Positions 41,289 to 50,822 of a stretch of DNA of 64,000 nucleotides are shown here, piece by piece. The notes under the pieces were generated by a model. That model searched no databases and was not told the origin of the DNA. It worked only from the letters and a program-made list of their open reading frames with translations. Source of the DNA: Actinocorallia herbida (GTDB taxonomy: Bacteria > Actinomycetota > Actinomycetes > Streptosporangiales > Streptosporangiaceae); NCBI RefSeq assembly GCF_003751225.1, contig NZ_RJKE01000001.1, positions 4,836,001-4,900,000 on the forward strand, written 5' to 3'. Made by a program: the position numbers and the translations under genes. Position 1 is the first letter of the stretch; each line of letters begins with the position of its first letter.

Positions 41289-42374
41289 TCAGGCGGTGGC
41301 CGTCAGGCGGACGTCGGAGGCGCCGCGGGCCGCGGCCACCGTGGCGGCCTCGGCTTCCAGGGCCTTCATGGCGGCCGCCGACAGGGGCTCGAACGGGGTG
41401 ACGGTCAGGTCGAGACGGCGGCCGACGGTCTTGGCCCGCCAGACTCCGGCGATCTCCGTCCCCGCCAGCACCGCACCCGGGGGACCGAGCGCCCGCCAGA
41501 CCTCTTTCTCCCGTGCCTTGTCGGGGACGAGCAACGCACGATCCCTGGCCTGGAGGAACGGATCGCCCGGGGGCAGCAGCCGGACGGCGTCGCCCGGCAC
41601 GGCGCCCACCAGGTCCCCGACCCAATCAGCGGGCAGCCAGGCCCGGTGTCCGTCGATCCGCACTTCGGCGAGGTCTCCGGGCCATGCCTTCTTGATGGTC
41701 CCGGCCTTGGTGCCGAAGAACCTGGCCGCCTCCGCGGGCGTCGTCGGCCCGTGGAAGCGCAGGTACGCGCGGACCAGCTCCGCGGTGCCGCGCGCCGCCG
41801 ACGGCACCGGGAACGACGGCTCCAGCGGGGCGAGCACCGTCCGCCGCCCCTCGGCGCCGACCCGGACGCCCCCCGCCAGACCGGCCTGCTGGAAGAGCAG
41901 CCCGGAGATGTGCCGCGCGCCGCAGGTCGCGCACCAATACGTCAGCGACTCGGGCACCGCCGCGCTCACGGCGGTACTGACCTCGCCTTTGGCGAGCGGT
42001 CCGGTCACGGCGGCCCTGAAGGCCTCGGCGGTCGCCGTGAAGGCCGCCAGACCGAGTCCGGCCCCCTCCTTGATCACCGCCGTGCTGATCCGTCCCGTGG
42101 CGTCCGCGTCGTCGAGCGGCCACAGTGCCTCGGCGAGCGCGGGCAGCCCGGCCCTCGGGTGCAGATGCGGCGCGCCGCGGAAGGACCAGACGGTCTCCAG
42201 CCCGTCCCGGGACGCGCCCCTGGCGGCGAGCGCCGGCAGGGCCGAGCCTCTGGGCGTGTCCTGAACGCCGAGACGGAGCACTTCTGGGGCCTCCGACGCG
42301 CGGTCGAACCCGTGGGCCGCGACCCGGTAAGCGAGAACGCGGCTCCGGTCGACCTCGATCCGACTCCCGTTCAC
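41289..42374 (-). CDS. Winged-helix DNA-binding domain protein (PF06224-type, AlkZ-like)
   Basis: The protein has 361 residues. It matches the HTH_42/winged-helix family: the N-terminal VDRSRVLAYRVAAHGFDR, and in the middle YLRFHGPTTPAEAARFFGTK and then IDGHRAWLPADW. The C-terminal part has LLPPGDPFLQARDRALLVPD. Family members include the AlkZ-type DNA glycosylases that unhook crosslinks, which carry a Q-x-Q or similar motif in that C-terminal half; I see FLQARDR but no QxQ, so glycosylase activity is unproven. The GTG at 42374 overlaps the stop of the DUF4184 gene by four bases. Confidence 0.8.
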   Translation of the reverse strand: MNGSRIEVDRSRVLAYRVAAHGFDRASEAPEVLRLGVQDTPRGSALPALAARGASRDGLETVWSFRGAPHLHPRAGLPALAEALWPLDDADATGRISTAVIKEGAGLGLAAFTATAEAFRAAVTGPLAKGEVSTAVSAAVPESLTYWCATCGARHISGLLFQQAGLAGGVRVGAEGRRTVLAPLEPSFPVPSAARGTAELVRAYLRFHGPTTPAEAARFFGTKAGTIKKAWPGDLAEVRIDGHRAWLPADWVGDLVGAVPGDAVRLLPPGDPFLQARDRALLVPDKAREKEVWRALGPPGAVLAGTEIAGVWRAKTVGRRLDLTVTPFEPLSAAAMKALEAEAATVAAARGASDVRLTATA

Positions 42375-43177
42375 GGCCTTCGCCCCTCCGCGTTCCGCAT
42401 GTTCTCCTTCGCCCCGTACCCACCCCGCGCGGGAGGGATTCGCATCCGTGGCGCGCGGGCCCCGGTGAGCTCGACGGCCTGGGCCGCCACGATGACCGCG
42501 AACGCGGACACGACGAGTGCCCGGATCATGAAGTTGACCGGGACGTCGCCGTAGGGCAGCAGCACGGAGGCGATGCTCCCGGTCACGAGGATTCCGGCGA
42601 GGACCGTCCAGAACCGTCGGGGCCGCCGAACGGTCTCGGGGGGCGGGCCGTGCCACTCGCGCAGCAGCCCCCGGCGTCCGATGAGGACGGTCGCCCACGC
42701 CCATCCGGCCAGGCCGAGCACCGTGGACGCCCCGTGCAGCACGAACCACCACGGGATCCCGTCCACCACCGGTTCGCCGAGCGCGGCGTACCCCATCGAC
42801 GTCCCGGGCAGCCCCGCGTGGGTGACGTCGTCCCACAGCCGGTGGCTGACCGCGCCGACCAGCGCGGACGACGCCGTCACGTACCACCGGTGGCGTACTC
42901 CGCCCAGCACGCCGTAGTCCCGCGACCAGCCCGGCAGGTGCGCCGCGGCGACGGGCGCCGCACGCCGGACGAGCAGCGCCGCGACCATGCTCAAGGGCAC
43001 ACCCCACACCACGAGGCCCGCCCAGGTGTGCCCGTAGGTGAGCAGCGGCCTGCCCAGCGCGTAAGGCAGATCCGGCACCGCCGACCCGACCACGAGCGCG
43101 ACCCCGTCGAACCTTCGAGGCCACCGCATCTTCAACGGCAGCACGACCGCGGCGTGCGAGGGAAATGTGAGGGGCAC
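42371..43177 (-). CDS. DUF4184 family membrane protein
   Basis: The protein has 268 residues. It begins MPLTFPSHAAVVLPLKMRWP, the signature of DUF4184 (MPFTxSHPAAVLPL), with a conserved GSAVPDLPYAL and GAVSHRLWDDVTH that place His and Asp residues on the same membrane face. Six or seven helices are predicted. These features resemble the YdjM/metal-dependent membrane hydrolase group, but activity has not been shown for DUF4184. It starts at a GTG and runs directly into the winged-helix gene (four-base overlap), so the two are co-transcribed. Confidence 0.83.
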   Translation of the reverse strand: MPLTFPSHAAVVLPLKMRWPRRFDGVALVVGSAVPDLPYALGRPLLTYGHTWAGLVVWGVPLSMVAALLVRRAAPVAAAHLPGWSRDYGVLGGVRHRWYVTASSALVGAVSHRLWDDVTHAGLPGTSMGYAALGEPVVDGIPWWFVLHGASTVLGLAGWAWATVLIGRRGLLREWHGPPPETVRRPRRFWTVLAGILVTGSIASVLLPYGDVPVNFMIRALVVSAFAVIVAAQAVELTGARAPRMRIPPARGGYGAKENMRNAEGRRP

Positions 43178-43323
43178 GCCCCCATGAGATCATCCTTCGC
43201 CGCGCCCGGCAGCCCGGTTGCTCCTGTTGACTCCCCGCCGACCGTATACACCGAATGATCCGTCAAATCTGAAATGCTCACTGGTATCGCGATCAGCGAT
43301 CGTTCAGACGCGGGAGGGTCCGC

Positions 43324-44356
43324 TTGACCGAGCACGCGCCCGACGCCAACGCCTGCCCTCTGTGCCGGCGCTCCGACCGGATTCAGCGGGTGTCCGCGGT
43401 CATCGACACGCAGACGAGCCATCGCAGCAGCACCGGCTTCGCCCACGGCAAGATCTACGTGAGTGGCGCCTTCTTTCCCACGGCCACCACCCGGCACGAA
43501 ATCAGCTCCTCGGGGGGGCACCCGCAGCACGCTGGCGGAGATGCTGGACATACCGCCGCCCCCGCGCCACCAGGACTCCGGCCCCCTGATCGCCGCGTGC
43601 GTCATCGCTCTGCCCTGTCTAATCTGGATCCTGCTCGACCAGGTATCCGCCGAGAGCCACACCGGCCTCATCATCACGGCGGGGCTGATGGTCATCGCCG
43701 TCCTCCTCATCCCGACCTTCGTCGTGTCGGGAAGAAGGCGGCGCAAGGAATGGCAGGCCGCCTGCGCGCTCTGTGAGCAGGCCGTACGGGCCCGGGCCGA
43801 CCTGTGGTACTGCCATCGGGACAACATGGTCTACTCGCGCCAGGGCTACTTCCACCCCGCGCACCCCGCGCAGTACTGCACCGACGTGGCCTCCCGCTCC
43901 TGGACGCCGGGCGCCGGCCAGGAGCGCCCCTCACTCGTCCTCACCGTCACCGCCTCCGCCGGGACCTCTGGTCCAGGCCACCTCGCGCCGGGCTCCCCGA
44001 ACGGACGGACGGTCCGCGTCCACCGGGCCGGTGAAGCCGTCCAGGAGCTCCGGGCCGGCAGCGCCTTCCACGGACTCCCCGGCGCCTTGATCGGCCGCTC
44101 CGCCCCCACCCGTCACCGCACCGGTGTTTCGGGAGATCGAAGAATCCGGCGGACTACTCGGCGTCGCGCTGCCTGCGCGCCCGCTCGAACTCGGCGTTGT
44201 CCCCTATCCAGGGGCCGTGCTCTTCGAGTGCGGCGCAGCCGCCGCGGACGAAGGCGCTCACCAGGTTCCGGTACCCGCCGATCCCGTCGACCAGGCTGTA
44301 CTCGACCCGGTACTCCGGATCCGGCCCGCCGTCCTCGCCTTCGCGCACCGTCGTGA
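43324..44356 (+). pseudogene. Cys-rich membrane protein gene with frameshift in a G7 run
   Basis: The first frame (43324 on) reads ACPLCRRSDRIQRVSAVIDT, then SGAFFPTATTRHEISSSGG. At 43512-43518 a run of seven G shifts it; with six G the protein continues in the frame that runs to 44356, with TRSTLAEMLDIPPPPRH, two membrane helices (about 43595-43725) and CALCEQAVRARADLWYCHRD. This matches a family of actinobacterial hypotheticals with an N-terminal zinc-ribbon-like CxxC, two helices and a C-terminal CxxC/WYCHRD. Coding character fades after about 44120, where it overlaps the convergent gene, so the true end is uncertain. Sequencing error, pseudogene or slippage are all possible. Confidence 0.6.
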
Positions 44357-45422
44357 TCCGGGCGGCGGAATCCGCGTAGAAATGGAGCTGGATCCCTTCT
44401 CCCCTCTCCTCGTCCTCGATGGTGAACACCTCGTTGTCCGCGGCGGAGCGATCGGCGACGAACTCCCAGAAGTCCACGGTGGCGGTGCGAGGACCGCCGA
44501 GGAGCCACTTCTTCTCGACGCCCTTGTCGTCGGTGAAAGACAGGACCGTCTTCCCGGCGCTCTCGCGGACGCGGTCGCCGGGGGCCCGCTCGCCGTCCTC
44601 CATGGGTGCGTTCCTCGAGCGGTCCGCGGCCTCCGAGCAGATCAGGAAGCTCACGGTGCGCACCGCGTCGTCGACGAGTTCGGGGTGCGCACGGCGGACG
44701 GCCGCGTCGGCCGTCGCCGCCATCCGGTCCCGGTCGCGCTTGTCGGTGGCGCGCTCGCCCCGTCGCGGATCGCGGCCGATCCGCATCCCGGCGCACGCCT
44801 GTTCCGCGGTGGCGATCACCCGCATGACCTCCGGCAGCAGCGCGGGGTCGACGGAGTCGGGTATCCGCTTCGGAACCGTCGCACCGTGCAGGTACTGGCC
44901 CGTGTACCTCAGTAGCGCGGCATCGAGTGGACCGAGCACGGTTCCGCGCTCGGCGCGAGCGCGGTCCGCGTGGTACTCCTGAGCCCTTCTCCCGTTCGAC
45001 GTCTCTGTCGCCGTGCGCATCGCCGCGTAGAGCCGACCGAGTTCGAGCAGGCCGATGTCGGCGCCGTGGGCGATGAGCCGACCCCTGTCCCACCGGATGC
45101 GCTGGAAGAGCGCGTCGACGTCCGCGGGCGAGGACAGGAGGATCGGATCCAGGAGCGCGACGGCGGCGTTCTCGTCGAGCCGGCCCCGGGTTCCGGCGGC
45201 GTCGCACAGCGGAAGGACCGCGCTCCACAGCAGCAGGTGTCTGGCCAGGTCTTCCCGGAGCACCGCGAGATGGGCTTCCCCGATCGGGAACGTGAACGTG
45301 CGGGGCTCATGATCGGCGTCGGCCCCGGCGCCGAGCATCAGTCTCAGCTCACCGTCCTCGCGGATCACCTGCGGGATCCAGCCGCTCCTGCGCGTGAAAA
45401 CGACGTCCCGCGTCACGACCAT
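44154..45422 (-). CDS. DUF6357 family protein
   Basis: The protein has 422 residues, soluble, with the start of the actinobacterial DUF6357 family (DVVFTRRSGWIPQVIREDGE) and a central FTFPIGEAHLAVLREDLARH. A late DFWEFVADRSAADNEVFTIE region and RVEYSLVDGIGGYRNLVSAF follow. Function is unknown. It overlaps the gene before it by 10 bases (ATGGTCGTGA), so the two are translationally coupled. Confidence 0.72.
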   Translation of the reverse strand: MVVTRDVVFTRRSGWIPQVIREDGELRLMLGAGADADHEPRTFTFPIGEAHLAVLREDLARHLLLWSAVLPLCDAAGTRGRLDENAAVALLDPILLSSPADVDALFQRIRWDRGRLIAHGADIGLLELGRLYAAMRTATETSNGRRAQEYHADRARAERGTVLGPLDAALLRYTGQYLHGATVPKRIPDSVDPALLPEVMRVIATAEQACAGMRIGRDPRRGERATDKRDRDRMAATADAAVRRAHPELVDDAVRTVSFLICSEAADRSRNAPMEDGERAPGDRVRESAGKTVLSFTDDKGVEKKWLLGGPRTATVDFWEFVADRSAADNEVFTIEDEERGEGIQLHFYADSAARITTVREGEDGGPDPEYRVEYSLVDGIGGYRNLVSAFVRGGCAALEEHGPWIGDNAEFERARRQRDAE

Positions 45423-46066
45423 CGCTCGAACTCGATATCGAGGCGCCTGTCGGCGCGCACCCGGACTTCGCCATCGGCGGCCCCGGCAGGAGCGTCGACC
45501 CGTTCGAGACCGAGGAACTCGATCAACTTGAGCAGTTCGGCTCGTTCGGCCCGGTCATCGTCGGCACCGTGCGAGTCGAAGAAGACGTAGTACCGGTCGC
45601 TCGGGTCTACGATTCCCGAATCGCTCCAGATTCGGGCGACTTCTTCGATCGCCGCGGCTTCGGTCGTGATCGTGGCGGCACGGATGGCACCGCGGGCCTC
45701 CGGTGACGCGTCGAGGTCGGCGAGGTCCGGGAACCATTGACCGAAGTGGTCGAGACCGGCATATCCGTTCTCGAAGAACAGCATCGCGGCCGGCAGATAG
45801 CGATTGGCCCTGTCGGCCTTGAGGCAGGCGAACCGGCGTCGGTCCGCCACTTCGATCCGGGCGATCACCCCTTGACCGGGCATGAGCACCAGTTTCTGGC
45901 CGGCCGGCACATCTTCGATGGTGCAGGTGCCGGAATTCCGCTCCCGGAAGAAAGCGGAGAACGCCACGTAGGCTTCCTGAGGGTCGCCCACGGAGACCTG
46001 CCGGTCGTCGCCGTCACCGGCGACGAAGACGAACTGTTTCGGCCCCGGGTCGTAAGGGCGAGCCAT
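45413..46066 (-). CDS. Hypothetical protein coupled to DUF6357 gene
   Basis: The protein has 217 residues, alpha/beta, acidic, beginning MARPYDPGPKQFVFVAGDGD. It has a predicted beta-rich N-terminal half (IEDVPAGQKLVLMPGQGVIA) and a helical second half with ERAELLKLIEFLGLERVD. I do not recognise a domain. AAGGA lies six bases before the ATG. Its 3' end overlaps the DUF6357 gene, so the products probably work together. A SUKH/immunity-type pair is one possibility worth a fold search, but there is no toxin gene nearby. Confidence 0.65.
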   Translation of the reverse strand: MARPYDPGPKQFVFVAGDGDDRQVSVGDPQEAYVAFSAFFRERNSGTCTIEDVPAGQKLVLMPGQGVIARIEVADRRRFACLKADRANRYLPAAMLFFENGYAGLDHFGQWFPDLADLDASPEARGAIRAATITTEAAAIEEVARIWSDSGIVDPSDRYYVFFDSHGADDDRAERAELLKLIEFLGLERVDAPAGAADGEVRVRADRRLDIEFERWS

Positions 46067-46087
46067 ATATGTCCTTCGTTACAGGCC

Positions 46088-46413
46088 CTAGGCCAGTTTC
46101 GTGTAGTCGAACAGGGAGCCCTGGATGAGGAGCCTCAGCGCGCGTCCGGTGGCCTGGTAGACCTCCGGCGGGGTCGTGGCCGTGTGTCGAACGGCCATCA
46201 GCTTGTCCAGGACGCCACCCGCGCGATCTGCCGGATGGTCGCCCGCGAATAGCCCATCTCCGCCACGCAGCGCATCGTGGCCGTGATGATGCGCCGCCTG
46301 GTCTCCCCGCTCGTGGCGGCGGCCGGCCGGCCCGGCAGCGGCGGCGTGCTCGACACGGCATCCCTCGACTCGATCAGAACTTCCGCGCAGCACTTTACCC
46401 GGCACGAGATCAC
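46088..46413 (-). pseudogene. TetR regulator pseudogene
   Basis: Two pieces in different frames. The N-terminal piece (46413 to about 46200) reads SGETRRRIITATMRCVAEMG, then YSRATIRQIARVA, the first helices of a TetR domain. The C-terminal piece (about 46200 to 46088) reads AVRHTATTPPEVYQATGRAL and LLIQGSLFDYTKLA, a TetR end. The recognition helix and about 90-100 core residues are missing, so a deletion joined the ends out of frame. It is divergent from galT but is unlikely to be its regulator. Confidence 0.65.
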
Positions 46414-46462
46414 CCCTCGGGCCCCGTTCTGCCCGGTCGCCAGTGCCGTCCGGCTGCAGATT

Positions 46463-46499
46463 CAAACATAATCGAACGCTCACTGTTGAAATATGTTTG
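46463..46499. promoter_or_regulatory. DeoR-type operator upstream of galTEK
   Basis: CAAACATA (46463-46470) and TATGTTTG (46492-46499) are perfect 8-base arms 21 bases apart. The left part reads TCAAACATAATCGAAC, close to a sequence before the deoR gene (see 50569-50587). TTGAAA at 46485-46490 may be the -35 of galT. The likely ligand-responsive repressor is the DeoR protein encoded downstream of galK. Confidence 0.65.
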
Positions 46500-46562
46500 G
46501 TCTTCTGGTTTTCTGGGGGTGCTCGGGGCGCGGAGACGCCGGGCCCGGCGCTGAGGAGGTCG

Positions 46563-47648
46563 GTGGGCTTGGGCGGGGTCGAGGTGAGGGCCGAGGTCGG
46601 CGGGAGGACCGTGGGGAGGCTGGCCGACGGGCGGGAGCTCGTCTACTACGACGACACGGCGGGCTTCGACCGGACCGCGGTCGACGGGCGGGTGCTGGAG
46701 CGGGCCGCGGCCGGGGCGGAGGTGCGGCGCGATCCGCTGACCGGGGAGGTCGTGCTCGTCGCGGCGCACCGGCAGACGCGGACGGTGAGCGCGGGGGCCG
46801 CGGACTGTCCGCTGTGCCCGAGTGAAGCCGGACGACCCAGCGAGATCCCGGCCGCGGACTACCACGTCGCGGTGTTCGAGAACCGGTTCCCCGCGCTGGG
46901 CGGAACTGCCGGGGGGCGCTGCGAGGTGGTGTCGTTCTCCAGCGACCACGGCAGGTCGGTGGCCGAACTGCCGGACGAACGGCTCGCGACGATCGGACGC
47001 GCCTGGGCCGAACGCACCCGGGCGCTCTCGGCGCTGCCCGGGGTCGAGCAGGTCTTCGTGTTCGAGAACCGGGGCGCGCGCGTCGGGGCCACGCTGGCGC
47101 ATCCGCACGGGCAGATCTACGCCTACCCCTACCTGCCGCCCGTGCACCGGGCGGTCCTGGAGTCGGCGCGGGCGTTCCGCGACGGGCACGGCGGCTGCCT
47201 GCTGTGCGAGATCGTGGCGCGCGAGGCCGCAGGGCCGCGCGTCGTGGCGGAGACGGACGGTTTCGTCGCCTACGTGCCGGAGGCCGCCCGCTGGCCCTAC
47301 GAGGTGCACCTCGCCCCCCGGACCTGCGCCCCCGACCTCGCCGCCCTCGACGAGACGGCGCGCGCCGACCTGATGCGCCTGTACGGCGAGGTCCTGCGCA
47401 GGTTCGCGCACCTCTTCGGCTCCGGCGAGACCCCGTACATGGCGTGCTGGCACCAGGCCCCGGTCCGGCACCGCGCCGACCTGTCGCACTTCTACGCCCA
47501 GGTGTTCACCACCCGCCGGGACGTCGACAAGTGGAAGTTCCTCGCCTCCAGTGAGTCGGGCGCGGGGGCCTTCCTCAACGACGTCCTGCCCGAGACCGCC
47601 GCGCGGAGGCTGCGCGACGCGTCGACCGATCGGAGCCCCCGTTCATGA
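46563..47648 (+). CDS. galT: Galactose-1-phosphate uridylyltransferase
   Basis: Second step of the Leloir pathway: exchanges UMP between UDP-glucose and galactose-1-phosphate. The protein has 361 residues. Zinc-site CPLC at about 82-85 and the active-site HPHGQ (180-184, nucleophile His182) are intact; the late zinc/structural region GETPYMACWHQAP is also present. The GTG at 46563 follows AGGAGG by three bases; a GTG seven codons later is an alternative, and the frame is open upstream to 46443. The stop overlaps galE by four bases. Regulation is probably by the DeoR protein at the inverted repeat upstream. Confidence 0.95.
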   Translation: MGLGGVEVRAEVGGRTVGRLADGRELVYYDDTAGFDRTAVDGRVLERAAAGAEVRRDPLTGEVVLVAAHRQTRTVSAGAADCPLCPSEAGRPSEIPAADYHVAVFENRFPALGGTAGGRCEVVSFSSDHGRSVAELPDERLATIGRAWAERTRALSALPGVEQVFVFENRGARVGATLAHPHGQIYAYPYLPPVHRAVLESARAFRDGHGGCLLCEIVAREAAGPRVVAETDGFVAYVPEAARWPYEVHLAPRTCAPDLAALDETARADLMRLYGEVLRRFAHLFGSGETPYMACWHQAPVRHRADLSHFYAQVFTTRRDVDKWKFLASSESGAGAFLNDVLPETAARRLRDASTDRSPRS

Positions 47649-48591
47649 ATCTGCTGGTCACCGGCGGCGCCGGATACATCGGGAGCGTCGTCACCGCGCA
47701 GCTCCTCGCCGAGGGGCACGAGGTCGTCGTGCTCGACGACCTGTCGACGGGCCACGCCGACGCCGTGCCCGAGGGGGCGCGGCTCGTCCGGGGCTCCCTG
47801 CGTGAGGCGGCGGAGGCCGTCCTGGCCGAGGGCGGCTTCGACGCGGTGCTGCACTTCGCCGCGAAGTCCCTGGTGGGCGAGTCGGTGGCGCGGCCCGCGC
47901 TCTACTGGGACGCCAACCTGGGCGAGTCGCTCGCGCTGTTCGAGGCGATGCGGCGCACCGGCGTCGCGAAGATCGTGTTCTCCTCCACCGCGGCCGCCTA
48001 CGGCGACCCGGAACGGACGCCGATCCCGGAGGACGCGCCGCCCCGGCCGACGAGTCCCTACGGCGCCACCAAGCTGGCCATCGACGGCGTCCTCACCGCG
48101 TACGCCCGGCTGCACGGCCTGGGCGCGGTCTCCCTGCGGTACTTCAACGTCGCCGGGGCGCACGGCCGGTTCGGCGAGCGCCATGCCGTCGAGACCCACC
48201 TGATCCCCAATGTCCTGGCCGCGGCGCTGGGGCGGCACGAGGCCGTGCGGATCTTCGGCGCCGACTACCCGACGCCCGACGGCACCTGCGTCCGCGACTA
48301 CGTCCACGTCGTCGACCTAGGCCGCGCCCACCTGCTCGCCCTCGACGCCTGCGCGCCCGGCGCGCACGTCGTCTACAACCTCGGCAGCGGCGGCGGCCAC
48401 TCCGTCGGGGAGGTCATCGACGTCTGCCGCGAGGTGACCGGCCTGCCCATCCCGGCCGTCATCGAGGAGCGGCGACCCGGGGATCCCGCGATCCTGGTCG
48501 CCTCCTCCGCCGCCATCGCCCGCGACCTGGGCTGGAAGGCCGAGCGCGGCCTTAACGAGATGGTCGCCGACGCGTGGGGGTTCGCGCGGCG

Positions 48592-48595
<4 letters not shown>
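47645..48595 (+). CDS. galE: UDP-glucose 4-epimerase
   Basis: Interconverts UDP-galactose and UDP-glucose. The protein has 316 residues of the extended SDR type: NAD-binding GGAGYIG (7-13), catalytic FSSTAAAYG with Ser/Thr114-115, and YGATK with Tyr139 and Lys143. C-terminal sugar-binding motifs RYFNVAGA and RDYVHVVDL are present. It overlaps galT by ATGA and galK by ATGA, so galTEK is a single translationally coupled operon. Confidence 0.94.
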
Positions 48596-49671
<1,076 letters not shown>

Positions 49672-49707
49672 CAGGGTCGGCCCCGCCTCCCACGATGGAG
49701 GGTTCCC

Positions 49708-49748
49708 CGGCGGGCGGCGGCCATCAGGGCGCGGTCGGTCTCGGCCTC
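49708..49748. repeat. 41-base direct repeat copied from within deoR (also 49923-49963)
   Basis: The 41 bases at 49708-49748 are identical to 49923-49963, which lie inside the deoR coding region (encoding ETDRALMAAARR on the minus strand). The downstream copy is outside the gene, between the convergent galK and deoR ends. Offset 215 bases. Confidence 0.85.
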
Positions 49749-49765
49749 GACGCACCCGCGCCGAC

Positions 49766-50533
49766 TCAGACGATGACGAGTTCGCCGACGTGGGCGGCGA
49801 GGTCGGCGCGGGCCTCCTCGGGGAGGCCGTCGTCGGTGACCAGGACGTCGGCGTCGCGCAGCGGGGCGATGGTGCTGAGGCCGGTCACGCCCCACTTGGT
49901 GTGGTCGGCCAGCACGATCCGGCGGCGGGCGGCGGCCATCAGGGCGCGGTCGGTCTCGGCCTCCAGCAGGTTCGGGGTCGTGAGGCCCGCGCGGACGCTC
50001 ATGCCGTGCACGCCCAAGAGCAGCACGTCGACGTTCAGGGAGGCTACGGCGGCGACCGCGATCGGGCCGACCAGCGCGTCGGACGGGGTCCGGGTGCCCC
50101 CGGTCAGCACCACGGTCTGGTCCGCGCCGCCCTCGGCGTGGAAGACCTCGGCGACCGACCACGAGTTGGTGACGACCGTCAGGCCGGGCACCCTCACCAG
50201 GTGGCGCGCGGCGGCCCACGTGGTCGTGCCCGCCGACAGGGCGACGGCGCTGCCCGGCGGCACCAGCTCCGCCGCCCTGCGCCCGATCCGCTCCTTCTCC
50301 GCCCGCAGCACCCCCGACTTGACGGCGAACCCGGGCTCGGCGGCGGCCGAGCCTTCCAGGGCCGTGGCCCCGCCGTGCACCTTGACCAGCCGCTCCTGCT
50401 CGGCCAGCAGCTCCAGATCGCGCCGGATCGTCATGTCCGACACCCCGAACCGCTCGGCCAGCTCCACGACCCGCACCGAGCCCTCGCGCCGCACCGCCTC
50501 CGCGATCAGTTCCTGCCGCTGTGTCGCCAGCAC
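49766..50533 (-). CDS. DeoR family transcriptional regulator (probable gal repressor)
   Basis: The protein has 255 residues. The DeoR helix-turn-helix is TQRQELIAEAVRREGSVRVV with VSDMTIRRDLELLAEQERLV. The sugar-phosphate-binding C-terminal domain has the SAGTTTWAAARHL motif and VTDDG near the end. The GTG at 50533 has GGAGG five bases upstream; two earlier GTG codons lie inside that site. The TCAA-CAT-x-A-x-CGAAC motif in its own promoter matches one before galT, so it likely represses both and responds to a galactose phosphate. Confidence 0.9.
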   Translation of the reverse strand: MLATQRQELIAEAVRREGSVRVVELAERFGVSDMTIRRDLELLAEQERLVKVHGGATALEGSAAAEPGFAVKSGVLRAEKERIGRRAAELVPPGSAVALSAGTTTWAAARHLVRVPGLTVVTNSWSVAEVFHAEGGADQTVVLTGGTRTPSDALVGPIAVAAVASLNVDVLLLGVHGMSVRAGLTTPNLLEAETDRALMAAARRRIVLADHTKWGVTGLSTIAPLRDADVLVTDDGLPEEARADLAAHVGELVIV

Positions 50534-50568
50534 CGCCACCTCCACCGCGTCCGGCTCGCCTCAGGAAA

Positions 50569-50587
50569 TCAACATTACCGAACATCG
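50569..50587. promoter_or_regulatory. Candidate DeoR site in its own promoter
   Basis: ATCAACATTACCGAACAT on the plus strand matches TTCAAACATAATCGAACG upstream of galT with one gap (13 matches over about 16). Position 36 bases before the GTG start. Confidence 0.55.
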
Positions 50588-50655
50588 CGCCGCCAGGGGC
50601 CGGACCCGCCGTCCGAACGGCCCGCATCCGGCGCTCGGCGGACGTGCGCCGGTTC

Positions 50656-50801
50656 CCGGACAGCCGGACAGCCGGACAGCCGGGCAGCCGGGCAGAGCAG
50701 GCGAGCCGGGCGGGCGCGGGCAGGTCAGGCGGGCCGCGGGACGGGCGCCCCGGCGGTCCGAACGGCCCGGTCGAGCCGAGCCAGGCCGGTCGAGCCGAGC
50801 C
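50656..50801. repeat. Short tandem repeats between deoR and ROK genes
   Basis: Five 8-base units at 50656-50695 (three CCGGACAG, two CCGGGCAG), then degenerate GC repeats, then two copies of CCGGTCGAGCCGAGCC at 50767-50782 and 50786-50801. GTCCGAACGGCCCG also occurs twice (about 50611 and 50756). Probably slippage-prone intergenic DNA. Confidence 0.7.
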
Positions 50802-50822
50802 GGGCGAGCCGCGGGGCCGCGG

